Positions 9,552 through 19,704 of a DNA stretch of 64,000 nucleotides are shown piece after piece. The notes beneath the pieces were generated by a model, which was not told where the DNA came from, made no database searches, and saw only the letters and a program-made list of their open reading frames with translations. Numbering within the stretch: the stretch's first letter is position 1; each line of letters begins with the position of its first letter. This stretch comes from Anderseniella sp963787895 (GTDB taxonomy: Bacteria > Pseudomonadota > Alphaproteobacteria > Rhizobiales > Aestuariivirgaceae), in the NCBI GenBank assembly GCA_963787895.1, contig CAWBEX010000001.1, forward strand, positions 496,001 through 560,000. Reading direction: 5' to 3'. A program made the position numbers and the translations under genes.

Positions 9552-9920
9552 CTAGAGATAGTCCCCTACGGAGCCTTCAAATCGCGCAGTGACTGCCAGC
9601 AGCCGGCTGAGCAATGCCACCCTTGCTGCCTCGTCGTCATGCTCAATGGCTTCCAGTTGCTCCGCCACGGCATTTATCTGCCAGGCACCGACCGCACGCG
9701 AAGCACCTTTCAGCATATGCGCCGCAGATTTCCATGCAGAGGCCACTTCACAGTTCATCAGCTCCGAGGTCTGATCCTTCAACTGGATGCGAAACAGCTG
9801 CAGCAACTCAGATTGCAACGCATGATCGCCGAGCGTGTACTGATCCAGGTGCGCGATATCAAGAACAGCTTGATCAGACAGGTTGTCGGACATGCGGCTT
9901 TCTGCTGGCATCTGCGTCAT
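9552..9920 (-). CDS. HPt (histidine phosphotransfer) domain protein
   Basis: A 122-residue all-helical protein with the phosphotransfer motif AAHMLKGASRAVGA; the phosphorylatable histidine is residue 68. Single-domain HPt proteins relay phosphate between hybrid histidine kinases and response regulators, and in alphaproteobacteria such a relay (ChpT/CckA) controls the cell-cycle regulator CtrA. This protein is smaller than ChpT and its partners are not in the window. The ATG at 9920 has AGGGAAA upstream. It is divergent from the GPR-like gene across an intergenic region with CtrA-, CcrM- and DnaA-like motifs. Confidence 0.8.
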   Translation of the reverse strand: MTQMPAESRMSDNLSDQAVLDIAHLDQYTLGDHALQSELLQLFRIQLKDQTSELMNCEVASAWKSAAHMLKGASRAVGAWQINAVAEQLEAIEHDDEAARVALLSRLLAVTARFEGSVGDYL

Positions 9921-10031
9921 CTGATTTCCCTACTACTCAAAGGCGCCCGGAAACGCTTCCCACAAAAAAATCGACAGTCGACGGATTATAATGGCGGTCT
10001 CCAAAGAATTGGTTTCAAAGGCACTTAAAAA

Positions 10032-10159
10032 TTGACTCTAATGCAGCCAGCTTATTAACCAATTGTTTAGATTTTGGGTATTGGGGAGGCATTTCCTGTT
10101 CTGAAACGGGCACCCTTGCATTAGAATCAACTACGAGTCGCAACTATGACTGTGGATAA
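10032..10159. promoter_or_regulatory. Cell-cycle-like control region: GANTC inverted repeat, CtrA-like half sites, DnaA box
   Basis: Between the HPt gene and the GPR-like gene, TTGACTCTAATGCA (from 10032) and TGCATTAGAATCAA (10117-10130) form a near-perfect inverted repeat, each arm holding a GANTC site. A third GANTC lies at 10135. TTAA-N7-TTTA at 10055-10069 approximates a CtrA site, and TGTGGATAA at 10151-10159 is an exact DnaA box. All motifs are seen directly; their use is inferred. Confidence 0.45.
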
Positions 10160-10317
10160 GTACTACCGTTTCTTGTCTGAAATGACTTGTATGCGCAATG
10201 CTTGTCCTTGATCATGGGTGCAGGATATCGCAGATCGTGGCGGAACAGCATTTGGGGCCCCAGCTTGAGCTGGAATGCTGTAAACGTTGGTAAGTTTTAG
10301 TTGCGGGGAAGTTAGTA

Positions 10318-13300
10318 ATGTCAAGCGAATCAAGTCAGCCGCGTCGCGCATCGCGCCGGGGAAATCGCCGGACAGTTGAAGCAAATGACCAGCAGGCTGC
10401 CGCGCGCGACGACGCTGATCGCCGCCGTCTGGAGGCAATCAACCAGCGCCGCCAGGAAGCAGCACTGCGTGGCCGCCCAGCCAATGAAAATGACGCGTAC
10501 GCCGCTGGCAATTTGCAGGCAATTCGCCGCCGCACACCAACCACCCCGATTTGGGCTGCGGCTGTATTGACCATCATATGGTTTGCGATCTGGACAATTC
10601 TTTATGTTCCGGCGCTGGCTCAACTTGGCAGCCCGTTCAGCTTTGAGAACATGCCTACAACAATGCGCACCTTGCTGGTCGCAGTTCTGCCAGCACTGAT
10701 GTTCATGGTACTTGGCTACCTCATTTATCGCGCAAACCAGATGAACAACGTCTCCCAGGCGCTGATGCAAACGGCCATGCGGCTGGTCAGGCCACAGGAT
10801 GTCGCCACTGAAAGCCTTGCTTCTGTATCCCAGCTTGTCCGCCGCGAGGTTGACCAGCTGGTTGGCGGTGTCGAGCACGCTGTTCAGCGCGCATCGGAGC
10901 TTGAAGGCGTCATTCACAAGGAAATGGCCAACATTGAACGTGCCTTCGGTGCAAACGAAGAGCGCGTGCGCGTGATGCTGGAAGGCCTCGAGAACCAACG
11001 CAATGCCCTGCACGAGACAGGCATGATTATTGGTACTGAAGCTTCGCCGCTGCTGTCACGGCTTGAAGAAAATACGCATGGCCTGTCAGGCATCATCGCA
11101 ACCGCTTCTTCTACCCTTGCAGCACTTGAGCACAATCTGAAGTCGACAACAGTCGAGCTGTCTCAGACCGTTGACGAAATTTCCAGCCGTGCCAGCTTCG
11201 TCGGCACAGAGATTTCCGGCCAGACCGCGCGCATGGAGCAGATGTCCGGCACCCTGGTCAATGAAATGCGACTGTTCTCCGAAAATGTCACTGGTCAGGT
11301 TTCGGCCATGCAGGAAACGGCCATGCGCCTCAACAGCGAAGGCATGCAATTCACCGACAACCTGCGCATGCTTGAAGGATCGGTCAGCGGCGGCATTCGC
11401 GAAAGCCTGGAAGAGTTGCGTGGCGTTCGCTCCGAACTGGGTGAAGGTATTGAGCACCTGACCTCATCCACGGCAGAGCAGATGCGTGCTACCGCCGAAC
11501 ACAACACCGAGTTGATGAAGCTCACCGGCGACACCGTCACACAGACCATCCGCTCATCGAGCGAGGCCGTTGCAGGCCAGTTGCGCTCTTTGTCGGAAGA
11601 ATACACCGGCACCGTGAACGAGACCGGCGAACGGGTCACAGAGCGGGTCCGTCAAACATCTGGCGAAATCATCCAGTCTGTTGAAGCCTCGGCAGAAAAC
11701 ATTGCAGAACGCATGCGCCGCGCTTCCAGCGAGGTTGTTTCTTCTGTCGAAATCCTCAAGCAGTGTTGTAGCCGAAGAGCTGCGCACTGTCGCCGATGCC
11801 AATGTTGCAATGGTCAAGAACGCAGGCGACAACGTCACCCAGGCGATCCGCTCGACCTCGGGCACCGTTGTCACGACCATGCAATCCACCTCTGAATCCA
11901 TCCTCGAACAGCTCAAGACGGTGGGCACTGACGTGGCGGATTCCGTGCAGATCACGTCTGAAGTTGTGTTGCGCAACCTCAACGAAATGGGCACTGAAGT
12001 TACCGACCGCGTCGAGGTCGCCGGCAAGGGTGTCGTCAACAACCTGATGACCACTGGCCAAACGGTCGCTTCCAGCCTCGAGACCACCAGTATCAAGGTT
12101 GTTGAGCGGCTCCAGGAATCCGGCGAGGAAATTGCCCGCAACACCGAAGCATCATCGGAAGCCCTGCTCGACTACATCAACGCCAGCGGGGCAAAGGCCG
12201 CCCAGGCCCTTGAGGCCGCAGGCAACAATGTCAACACCCGCCTGCTGGCATCGACTGGCGAAGTCTCCGACATGCTCAATTTGTCGGTCGAGAAAATCAC
12301 TTCCCGCCTCACCAACGCATCAGCAGCAGTTGGTGATCAGATTGACCTTTCCGGCAATGAGCTCAGCGAGAAGTTGTTGTCGATCTCCGGCGACTTTGTT
12401 CAGAACGTGGTTGCCGCACGCGACGAACTGTACACATACATGGAAGATGTGTCCGGCAAGATGACCGGTACCTTGAACACTGCCTCTGGCGACCTGTTTA
12501 AGCGCTTCGAAACCATCACCGACGATATCACCGGAAAACTGGAAACATCTGCCTCTACCCTCTTCAACAGGGTTGAGATGGCTACGTCCCATATGTCTGG
12601 TCATCTTGATGAGTCTACGGCAAAGCTGTCCGGCCAGATCGAAGAAACGTCTGACGCAATGGTCGTCCGCCTTGAAGGTGCCACCTCACGCATGGCCGAT
12701 TTGTTGAACACGGCCTCAGTGGGCATGACCGGCAAACTGGAGAAGACCACCACCGCGCTGGCTGACAGGTTGAACACCAACTCCACCGAGTTGACCGGTC
12801 AGCTGGAAACAGTCACGTCGCGCGTTGCCGACGTTCTGGATCAGGCATCCGCCGAGATGACCGAGAAGCTGGACGCCACTACCCAGTCAATGGCCGGCCG
12901 CCTCAACTCGTCTTCCGGCAAGCTGACCACCCGCCTTGAAGGTGCAACGTCCCGCATGGCCGAATTGCTTGACGAAGCCACCTCCGGCATGACCAGCAAG
13001 CTTGAAAGCACCACCTACGCCTTGGCTGACAAGCTGGACTCTTCGTCCGGCGCTCTGACGACCCGCCTTGACGAGGTCTCCCTTGTGCTTTCCGACCGTC
13101 TTGACACGACCTCGACAAGCCTCACCAGCCGTCTCGATAGCGTTGCAGACACCATGTCCAACCTGATGAACCAGCTGGAAGACCGCTCTGGCACCGTCCT
13201 GGCACAGATTGAGGGCATGTCAGGCAAGCTCGATAACACCACTGCCGAATGGTACGGCCACGTCGAGCGCGCCAACAATGAAATGTCCACGCGCTTCGAG

Positions 13301-15115
13301 CAGACCACTGCCGAGGTTGCAGAGACAATGGAGAAGTCCGGCGAGGCCATGTTCCTGCGCCTGGAGGCCAACTCCCGCGACATGGGCAAGCGCTTCGATC
13401 TTGCCAACTCGCTGCTGCAGGAAGTCACAAGTGATGTTATCACCCGCATGGACGAGACCGGCGAAGCTTTCGCAAAAATGCTCGACGATCGCGCAGTCCG
13501 GGTGTTCAACGAGCTAGGCACTGCACGCACGGCCTTTGCTGAAGGTCTGGACGGAGCCGCTCGTGAACTGATCGGAGAATTGGGCCGCGCTTCGGAATCA
13601 TTTGCAGACAGCCTTGAAGACAAGACCGGTTCCATCTCGACACGCTTCGAGACCCACACATCCGACATTCTCGGGCGCATCACCCAGTCTGCAGGTGAAC
13701 TGGAAACCCGCGCCAGCGAGGCATCCCGCCGCCTGGACGATACCGGCTCGAAATTCTCTACGCATCTTGAACAGGCCTACACGATGCTGGCTGGCGCGTT
13801 GAAGGAAACAGCCACGGAACTGGACCAGCGCATCGACACAGTATCAACCTCGCTGATAGGCCGCCTTGATGGAACGTCCGGCAAGATTTCCGAACGCCTC
13901 GAAAGCACTTCGGAAAAAGTTGAACGCGCTGTCACCAACTTCAATGAGCGCATTGACCGCCTGATGGACAACCGCGACACCCAGATGGCCACATTGCTCA
14001 CCAAACTGGGCAAGAAGTCGGAAGAAGTGGACGGCATCATGGAGCGTTACATGGAGCGCGTCGAACTATCTCTTGCCGAAGCCAACACGCGTACCGATGA
14101 GCTTGGCCGCCTGATGGTTTCCCAGTTTGCCGCTGCTTCAGACAATCTGCAGGAAGAAGTAAAGAAAATCGAAGCCATCTCGGATGAACAGGTGTCACGC
14201 GCTGCACGCAGCATCGTCTCTCAGCATGAAGAAGTCGTACGCCAGCTCAACGCAACCATGTCCGGCTCCACCGAAGAGTTCTCGTCTACAGCAGACGAGA
14301 TGCGAGAAGCCGCTGCCAACGTTGTCCGTGAAATCGAATTCGCCCGTACAGAACTGCGTCGTGCAGTACTCGAGCTGCCTGCCGAAACGCGCAACTCTGC
14401 TGATGCCATGCGCCGCGTCGTATCCGATCAGATTACCGCGCTCACTGCACTGGCTGATGTAGTCAAGCGGCAGTCTTCGTCACTGGCAATGTCAGGCCCT
14501 GGCATCTACGTTCCACCGGAGGCCCGCCGATCGCCGGGAAAAACTGAGGGCACCGCGTCTTTAGCTGCCACGCAGCACGATGCCGGTGCCACACGGACCA
14601 CCCGCACACCACGCAAGGAAAGCAAGCAGGAAGAACCTGACACGCAAACCGGCATCAGGCGCTTTCTCGGTGACTTGTTGTCTAGTGACCAGGACACCCC
14701 GGTGGCGAAAGTTCGGCATGCACGTAAATCCGGTTCGACTGACACTTCCACCAGCCGCGAGACGGAAACCCTGGTGGCCAAGCTGAACACAGCCTCGCGC
14801 GATGTATACGAAGCACTGAACGACGGTCTGCCAAAAGAACTCGAAAAGGCCTATCGTCAGGGCGAAGCCCAGATCTACACCCACCGTCTGTTCCAGGCGC
14901 GCGGCAAGAAGCTCATGGAGCAGGTGCGCACCGGCTACCGCGATGACAAGAACCTGCGCAACCGCGTTGATGGCTTTGTAAGACTGTTTGAACGGCTGCT
15001 TGACACAGTTGCGTCCAGCTCTGCCGGCGAAGAACTGGTCGACCAGTGCCTGGCATCAGAAACCGGCAAGGTCTACATCATGCTTGCCGAGTCCAGCGGC
15101 CGGGTGAAGCACTAG
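10318..15115 (+). CDS. GPR-like giant coiled-coil membrane protein (apolipoprotein A-like repeats), frameshifted
   Basis: If one base is corrected this encodes about 1,598 residues. Residues 1-60 are basic and charged, two membrane helices follow (near 80-105 and 120-140), and almost all the rest is helical repeat. The repeat region alternates short segments such as GKLETSASTLFNRVE and SSGKLTTRLEGATSRMAELL, the apolipoprotein A1/A4/E-like pattern. The size, N-terminal helices and repeat type match the growth pole ring protein GPR, which in Agrobacterium forms a ring at the growing pole and is needed for polar growth. The tail (from about residue 1440) has a basic linker and a compact domain ending AESSGRVKH. 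The frame breaks at the AAA at 11750-11752: removing one A joins the frames cleanly. A ribosome site GCGGGGAAGTT precedes 10318. Assignment to GPR is inferred from architecture. Confidence 0.7.
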
Positions 15116-15270
15116 GTTCACGGCTTCAAGAACGTTACGAGTGGTTGCATCATCTGTGTGGCTACCGGTATCTGGCCCTATCCGCATAATTACACTGCCC
15201 TCTTGCGAAACTGTTGATCTTGTGGCGTGTAGAGGCTTCAAAACCCATACTTTTTGACGGACGAAGTGAT

Positions 15271-16281
15271 ATGGAAATCGAACGCCCTTACCTCCTGTTT
15301 CTCGGCGATGTTCACGACCAGCTGGCAGCCAAAACGGCGCAAGGCGTGGTCGACTGGCGCCGGGACTGGTGCCTCGGGCAGATGCGTCTGCCGAACTGTC
15401 AGGCTGATACCGGTTTGCCGGACATGGGAATAGACTTTGCCGTTGGAAAGGGTGCTCGCACCATGGTTGTCGGCGTGGTCAATGCAGGAGGCGTCCTTCC
15501 CGACCACTGGGTAGCCGAAATCGTCAAGGCCATCGAAGCTGGCATGAACGTGGCTACCGGTTTGCACAAGCGTCTTTCCTCCATTCCCGCAATCGCAGAA
15601 GCTGCCGCAAAGCATGGGGCGAAATTGCATGATGTGCGCTTCTCGGATGTCCAGCTGCCTACCGGCAAGGGAACAAAGCGGCCCGGCAAACGCGTTCTGG
15701 CCGTTGGCACGGATTGCTCCGTTGGCAAGAAATACACTGCCCTTGCACTTGATGCTGAAATGCAAAAGCGTGGCATGAAGTCCGATTTCCGCGCCACCGG
15801 TCAGACCGGCGTGCTCATCTCGGGTCGCGGCATCGCGCTGGATGCCGTGGTCGCAGATTTCATCTCCGGTGCCGCCGAATACGTTTCCCCTGCCAACGAT
15901 GAAGACCATTGGGACTGCATTGAAGGTCAAGGCTCGCTGTTTCACCCTTCCTTTGCCGGTGTCACACTCGGGCTTCTGCATGGTGCACAGCCCGACGCCT
16001 TCGTTGTGTGCCATGAACCCACCCGCACAAAAATGCGCGGCGTTGAACATGTCTTGCCAAGTATCCAGCAAGTGATTGACCGCACCATCATCGAAGGTCA
16101 ACTGACCAATCCTGCCATCCAATGCGTCGGTATCTGCATCAACACCCAGAAGCTGTCCGAAGCCGAAGCAATCGAGTATCTTGCCAAAACCGGCAAAGAG
16201 CATGGCCTGCCGTGCGTCGATCCCATCCGCACTGGAATGGGCGTAATTGTTGACGAAATCCAGAAGCGTTTTCCAGGCTGA
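15271..16281 (+). CDS. dgcN: DgcN, D-glutamate N-acetyltransferase (DUF1611)
   Basis: A 336-residue DUF1611 protein with an N-terminal Rossmann-like part and a P-loop-type C-terminal part (VLAVGTDCSVGKKYTALAL near residue 149). DgcN acetylates D-glutamate with acetyl-CoA, the first step of a D-glutamate catabolic route described in marine proteobacteria. Conserved landmarks include FRATGQTGVLISGRGIALD and GSLFHPSFAGVTLGLLHG. I chose ATG 15271 over the in-frame 15214 because it gives the family's MEIERPYLLFLGD start and has GGACGAAG upstream. The next gene, seven bases downstream, encodes the matching racemase, so the pair is almost certainly one operon. Confidence 0.85.
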   Translation: MEIERPYLLFLGDVHDQLAAKTAQGVVDWRRDWCLGQMRLPNCQADTGLPDMGIDFAVGKGARTMVVGVVNAGGVLPDHWVAEIVKAIEAGMNVATGLHKRLSSIPAIAEAAAKHGAKLHDVRFSDVQLPTGKGTKRPGKRVLAVGTDCSVGKKYTALALDAEMQKRGMKSDFRATGQTGVLISGRGIALDAVVADFISGAAEYVSPANDEDHWDCIEGQGSLFHPSFAGVTLGLLHGAQPDAFVVCHEPTRTKMRGVEHVLPSIQQVIDRTIIEGQLTNPAIQCVGICINTQKLSEAEAIEYLAKTGKEHGLPCVDPIRTGMGVIVDEIQKRFPG

Positions 16282-16287
16282 CAAGGC

Positions 16288-17280
16288 ATGACACGGCGCA
16301 AGCTCACCATCACGCACGATAGCTGGCCAATCGCCGGCAGCTTTACCATATCGCGCGGATCAAAGACTTCGGCCGAAGTAGTCTATGTCCGGCTGGAGCA
16401 GAACGGCGCCATCGGTCAGGCAGAATGCACCCCATACGCCCGCTATGAAGAAACCATAGAGGGTGCCATGGCCGATCTTGAGGCTGCCCGCGCACAGATT
16501 GAAACAGGCTGCAAACGAGCAGACGTACCGGGTCTTTTGAAGCTGCACGCCTCACGCAATGCGCTTGACTGTGCCTTGTGGGATCTCGAAGCAAAGCTCA
16601 CCGGCAAGCCGGTCTGGCAACTGGCAGGCCTTGCCCGCAAGCCTGAACCGGTGATCACCGCCTACACGCTCAGCCTCAACACACCAGATGCAATGGCAAA
16701 TGCTGCGGCACGCGCCAGCGAGCGTCCTCTCCTGAAAATCAAGCTCGGCGGCGACGGCGACGATGACCGCTTGCGTGCTGTGCGCGAGGCAGCGCCAAAG
16801 TCACGTCTGATTATCGACGCCAATGAAGGCTGGAAGCCTGCCGAACTGGATAACCGTCTTGCCGTGTGCGCCGAGACGGGCGTGGAGCTGGTCGAGCAAC
16901 CGCTTCCAGCGGATGATGATGAAGCATTGAAGGGTCTTGGCAAGACCGGCGTGTTGATCTGTGCCGATGAAAGCGCCCATGGCAAGGAAGACCTGCACAA
17001 GCTGCAGGGCAAATACACGGCCATCAACATCAAGCTCGACAAGACCGGCGGTCTGACCGAGGCCCTCGCCCTGGCCAAGGCAGCGCGCGAACAGGGCTTT
17101 GAAATCATGATCGGCTGCATGCTGGCAAGTTCGCTTGCCATGGCACCCGGCCACATAGTTGCGCAACTGGCCAAGGTGGTGGATCTGGATGGCCCGCTGC
17201 TGCTGGCGAAGGACCGCGACCCGCCAATTCGCTTCGCCGGTTCCATCATGCACCCGCCGCCATCTGCCCTATGGGGTTAG
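16288..17280 (+). CDS. dgcA: DgcA, N-acetyl-D-glutamate racemase (enolase superfamily, dipeptide-epimerase-like)
   Basis: A 330-residue enolase-superfamily protein of the Ala-Glu epimerase branch. The catalytic KxK is in LLKIKLGG near residue 150; metal ligands sit in IIDANEGW, LVEQPL and CADESAH; a second base lysine is in INIKLDKTGG. In the DgcN-DgcA pathway this enzyme converts N-acetyl-D-glutamate to the L form, which then enters normal glutamate metabolism. Alone it would be annotated as L-Ala-D/L-Glu epimerase, so the dgcN context decides the call. The name clashes with dimethylglycine-demethylase DgcA, the family of the first gene in this window, which is unrelated. Its 3' end overlaps the convergent MFS gene by 12 bases. 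Confidence 0.82.
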   Translation: MTRRKLTITHDSWPIAGSFTISRGSKTSAEVVYVRLEQNGAIGQAECTPYARYEETIEGAMADLEAARAQIETGCKRADVPGLLKLHASRNALDCALWDLEAKLTGKPVWQLAGLARKPEPVITAYTLSLNTPDAMANAAARASERPLLKIKLGGDGDDDRLRAVREAAPKSRLIIDANEGWKPAELDNRLAVCAETGVELVEQPLPADDDEALKGLGKTGVLICADESAHGKEDLHKLQGKYTAINIKLDKTGGLTEALALAKAAREQGFEIMIGCMLASSLAMAPGHIVAQLAKVVDLDGPLLLAKDRDPPIRFAGSIMHPPPSALWG

Positions 17281-18414
17281 CCGCTTGAGCACGAGTGCAA
17301 GCGCCAGTGCCGCTGCACACATCATCGCCATGTATGCATACGCCTGCCCTGCGAAAAGACCATAGGACCAGCCGGCAAGCGACAGCGCCGCTGTCATGAT
17401 GATCCCACCGGACAACGCACCGAACACGCCCTGCGCCGTGCCGGCGAAATCCGCGTTCATGTGCCGGCGAATATAATAGATGGTACCAAGGTGCGTCATG
17501 CCATAGCTCGCAGCATGCAGAATTTGCAGCCCTGTCACCACCGCAAATGGTGGGTCAATCGACATGACACCCCACCGCACAACTCCAAGCGCTGCCCCCA
17601 TCATCAGCAACAACACTGGCCCCAGCCGCTGCACCCAATCCCGCGCATACAGAAACAGGACGATTTCGGCAATCACACCAATCGACCATAGCGTGCCTAT
17701 GGTAACCCCGGAGTAGCCAAGTTCCTTCCAGTGCAGCGATCCAAATCCGTAGTAGACGGCATGGCTTGCCTGCGTCAGTCCCGCCACCAGTATCAAAAGC
17801 ACGAAGGCGCCCGTCATCAGGGCAACTCGTGCGGATGCCAGATTAACCGCGTGGCCGGCTGATTTCGCAGCACCAAGCCTGGGCAAGGCAAACGCTGTGA
17901 CCGCCAGCACGAGGTGGGTGCCAACCAGCATCCACCCCAGATTGCTCGCTGGCACCACACCAAGCAAAGCCCCTGCCCCGACCGAACCCGCAATGAATGT
18001 TACCGACCCCGCGATGCGCACGCGGCCATAGTCGAAATGACCCGCTTCCGACTGCTCAACAGCCACCGCATCCAGCATCGGCATGATCGGCGCCCAGGCA
18101 GCCGCAGAAAGCACCACAAAGACGGTTGTCGCAATCACCCCCGAACTCATTGCCGCAGCAACCATGAACAGCAATGCCAGCACCGCCAGCCCGATGATGA
18201 AGCGCCGCCTCGCCTGCTTCCTGTCAGCGGCAAATGTCACTGCCGGCATGACAGCGACCCGCACCACGGACTGGCAGGCCAAAGCCCACGCCACATCAGC
18301 AACAGTGAAACCCTTTGCTGCCAGCCACAAAGGCAAGAACGGCAACATAACCCCAACCATCAGCAGGAGCGCGCCATAAACTACCCCGGTGCGTACTGCC
18401 ATCTGGTTTAACAT
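17269..18414 (-). CDS. MFS transporter (HcaT / phenylpropionate-permease-like)
   Basis: A 381-residue protein with about twelve hydrophobic segments. It starts MLNQMAVRTGVVYGALLLMVG and contains the MFS-like loop VRVAVMPAVTFAADRKQARRR near residue 65. It resembles the MFS_1-like family of HcaT and LacY-related permeases. Substrate is not readable. It converges with dgcA and overlaps it by 12 bases, so it is not in that operon, but uptake of a D-amino acid or peptidoglycan fragment would fit the neighbourhood. Start 18414 was chosen over 18492 because the extra 26 residues are hydrophilic and unlike the family. Confidence 0.75.
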   Translation of the reverse strand: MLNQMAVRTGVVYGALLLMVGVMLPFLPLWLAAKGFTVADVAWALACQSVVRVAVMPAVTFAADRKQARRRFIIGLAVLALLFMVAAAMSSGVIATTVFVVLSAAAWAPIMPMLDAVAVEQSEAGHFDYGRVRIAGSVTFIAGSVGAGALLGVVPASNLGWMLVGTHLVLAVTAFALPRLGAAKSAGHAVNLASARVALMTGAFVLLILVAGLTQASHAVYYGFGSLHWKELGYSGVTIGTLWSIGVIAEIVLFLYARDWVQRLGPVLLLMMGAALGVVRWGVMSIDPPFAVVTGLQILHAASYGMTHLGTIYYIRRHMNADFAGTAQGVFGALSGGIIMTAALSLAGWSYGLFAGQAYAYMAMMCAAALALALVLKRLTP

Positions 18415-18531
18415 TACTGCCCTTGATTGCGCTTCCCGCGCTAAATAGCCGCTAAGGAAAGGTTTCAGTAACCAAACTTGCGAATAATGCAAACCCAGTC
18501 GTTGTGTATGCGTTTTGGAACTTGGGGCGTT

Positions 18532-19704
18532 ATGTCAAAAATTACAGCAGTCGACACCACAAGCGGCTTGGATTTCGATGAAATCGAGCAAGCTGTCATG
18601 GAAACTACGCGTGGGCGCTGGTTTCTGACTGAATTCGCACGCAGACAGCGCGCCAATGACACGAAGATTCTCCTCGCAGCAATTCGCAGGCTTGAAGACC
18701 AGTTGCTGGCAATGCCGGTTGCAGCATCTTCAGACATCGACAAGCTGGTGCAGGAAGCAGAAACAGAAATGCGGAACCTCAGTGGTCCTGCAAGGATTTC
18801 GGACATCGGCACAGCTTCAGATGAACCAGCCAACGCCCGTGTCCTTGCGGCCCGACTGGTCTCCATAACTGACAATTTGCGTGGTGCCCTGGCTCAACCT
18901 GCCGGCCAGCTTGCACAGGCCATCGAACCGGAAATCAGACGACTGGAAGCTTGCAGCAACGAACAGGACAACCTGGCTGACAAGCTCGCTCAAACTGCGC
19001 AGCTGGTGCACCGTATTCGCGCGTCTTCTGAGGACATTCAGATCAGCCCTGAGACACCGGTCGTCGCGCAAACTGCGACAGCCAGCAAGAAGCCTGCAGA
19101 CATCGTCAGAATTGAGCCTGTCAAATACAAGCCTGCTCCAGCTTTTGAAGCATCTGATGACGACATATTCGAAGACAATGAGCCAGCGCCTCAAGAGGAT
19201 GCGCCCACAGTGCTGCCTCAGATTGACAGCGACACGCTCGATTTCTCCAACATCCACACCGCGCCCATAGAGGCTGTATCCGAAACCGAAACGACCGCAG
19301 ATGAACACGAGCCAATTGACGCCAATGAGAGCGAACAGGTTGAGCAAGCTGCACAGATACAAGAACCGGATCAGACACCTGAAAGGGTCATCAGCGTAAC
19401 CCGCACGCAGTCCGGCAAACAGCATTCGCTTACGCAACAGGACGGACCGGTAACTTATGGCGGCAAGATCAACTTGCACAATCCGGCCTCAACCAATCAG
19501 ATTTCGGTGCCCGCGAATGCACCGGCTGCACCGTCCACCGCTTCAAACGGCAATGGCGCCTCAAGCGGCATCGCCAATTCAAGCTCTAGTTCCAGTTCCA
19601 AAAAGCGCATCATCGTAATTCGCAGAGCGGCTGAGGAGGACAGCGACATTCCGCTGGCAGGTAGCACACCTTCCAGAGACGGCGACCCCACTTCAGCCAG
19701 CTAG
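18532..19704 (+). CDS. Alphaproteobacterial protein of unknown function with disordered acidic tail
   Basis: A 390-residue protein I do not recognise beyond its N-terminal motif ETTRGRWFLTEFARRQRANDT (written here as two parts: ETTRGRWFL and TEFARRQRANDT), a pattern I associate with alphaproteobacterial hypothetical proteins. Residues 1-160 are predicted helical. Residues 185-300 are rich in Glu, Asp, Pro and Thr and look disordered. The last 60 hold a serine run (SSSSSSKKRIIVIRR) and a short basic stretch. No membrane segment is seen. It starts about 118 bases from the divergent MFS gene. ATG 18532 is preceded by TTGGGGCG; an in-frame ATG-rich extension from 18478 is possible. Confidence 0.65.
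   Translation: MSKITAVDTTSGLDFDEIEQAVMETTRGRWFLTEFARRQRANDTKILLAAIRRLEDQLLAMPVAASSDIDKLVQEAETEMRNLSGPARISDIGTASDEPANARVLAARLVSITDNLRGALAQPAGQLAQAIEPEIRRLEACSNEQDNLADKLAQTAQLVHRIRASSEDIQISPETPVVAQTATASKKPADIVRIEPVKYKPAPAFEASDDDIFEDNEPAPQEDAPTVLPQIDSDTLDFSNIHTAPIEAVSETETTADEHEPIDANESEQVEQAAQIQEPDQTPERVISVTRTQSGKQHSLTQQDGPVTYGGKINLHNPASTNQISVPANAPAAPSTASNGNGASSGIANSSSSSSSKKRIIVIRRAAEEDSDIPLAGSTPSRDGDPTSAS

Noticed and set aside
12601..13683. Ser/Arg-rich minus-strand frames opposite the GPR-like repeats
   Set aside because: They repeat because the coding repeat does; no independent signals.
15238..16317. 359-codon minus-strand frame opposite dgcN
   Set aside because: Antisense shadow of dgcN; no family features and no ribosome site.
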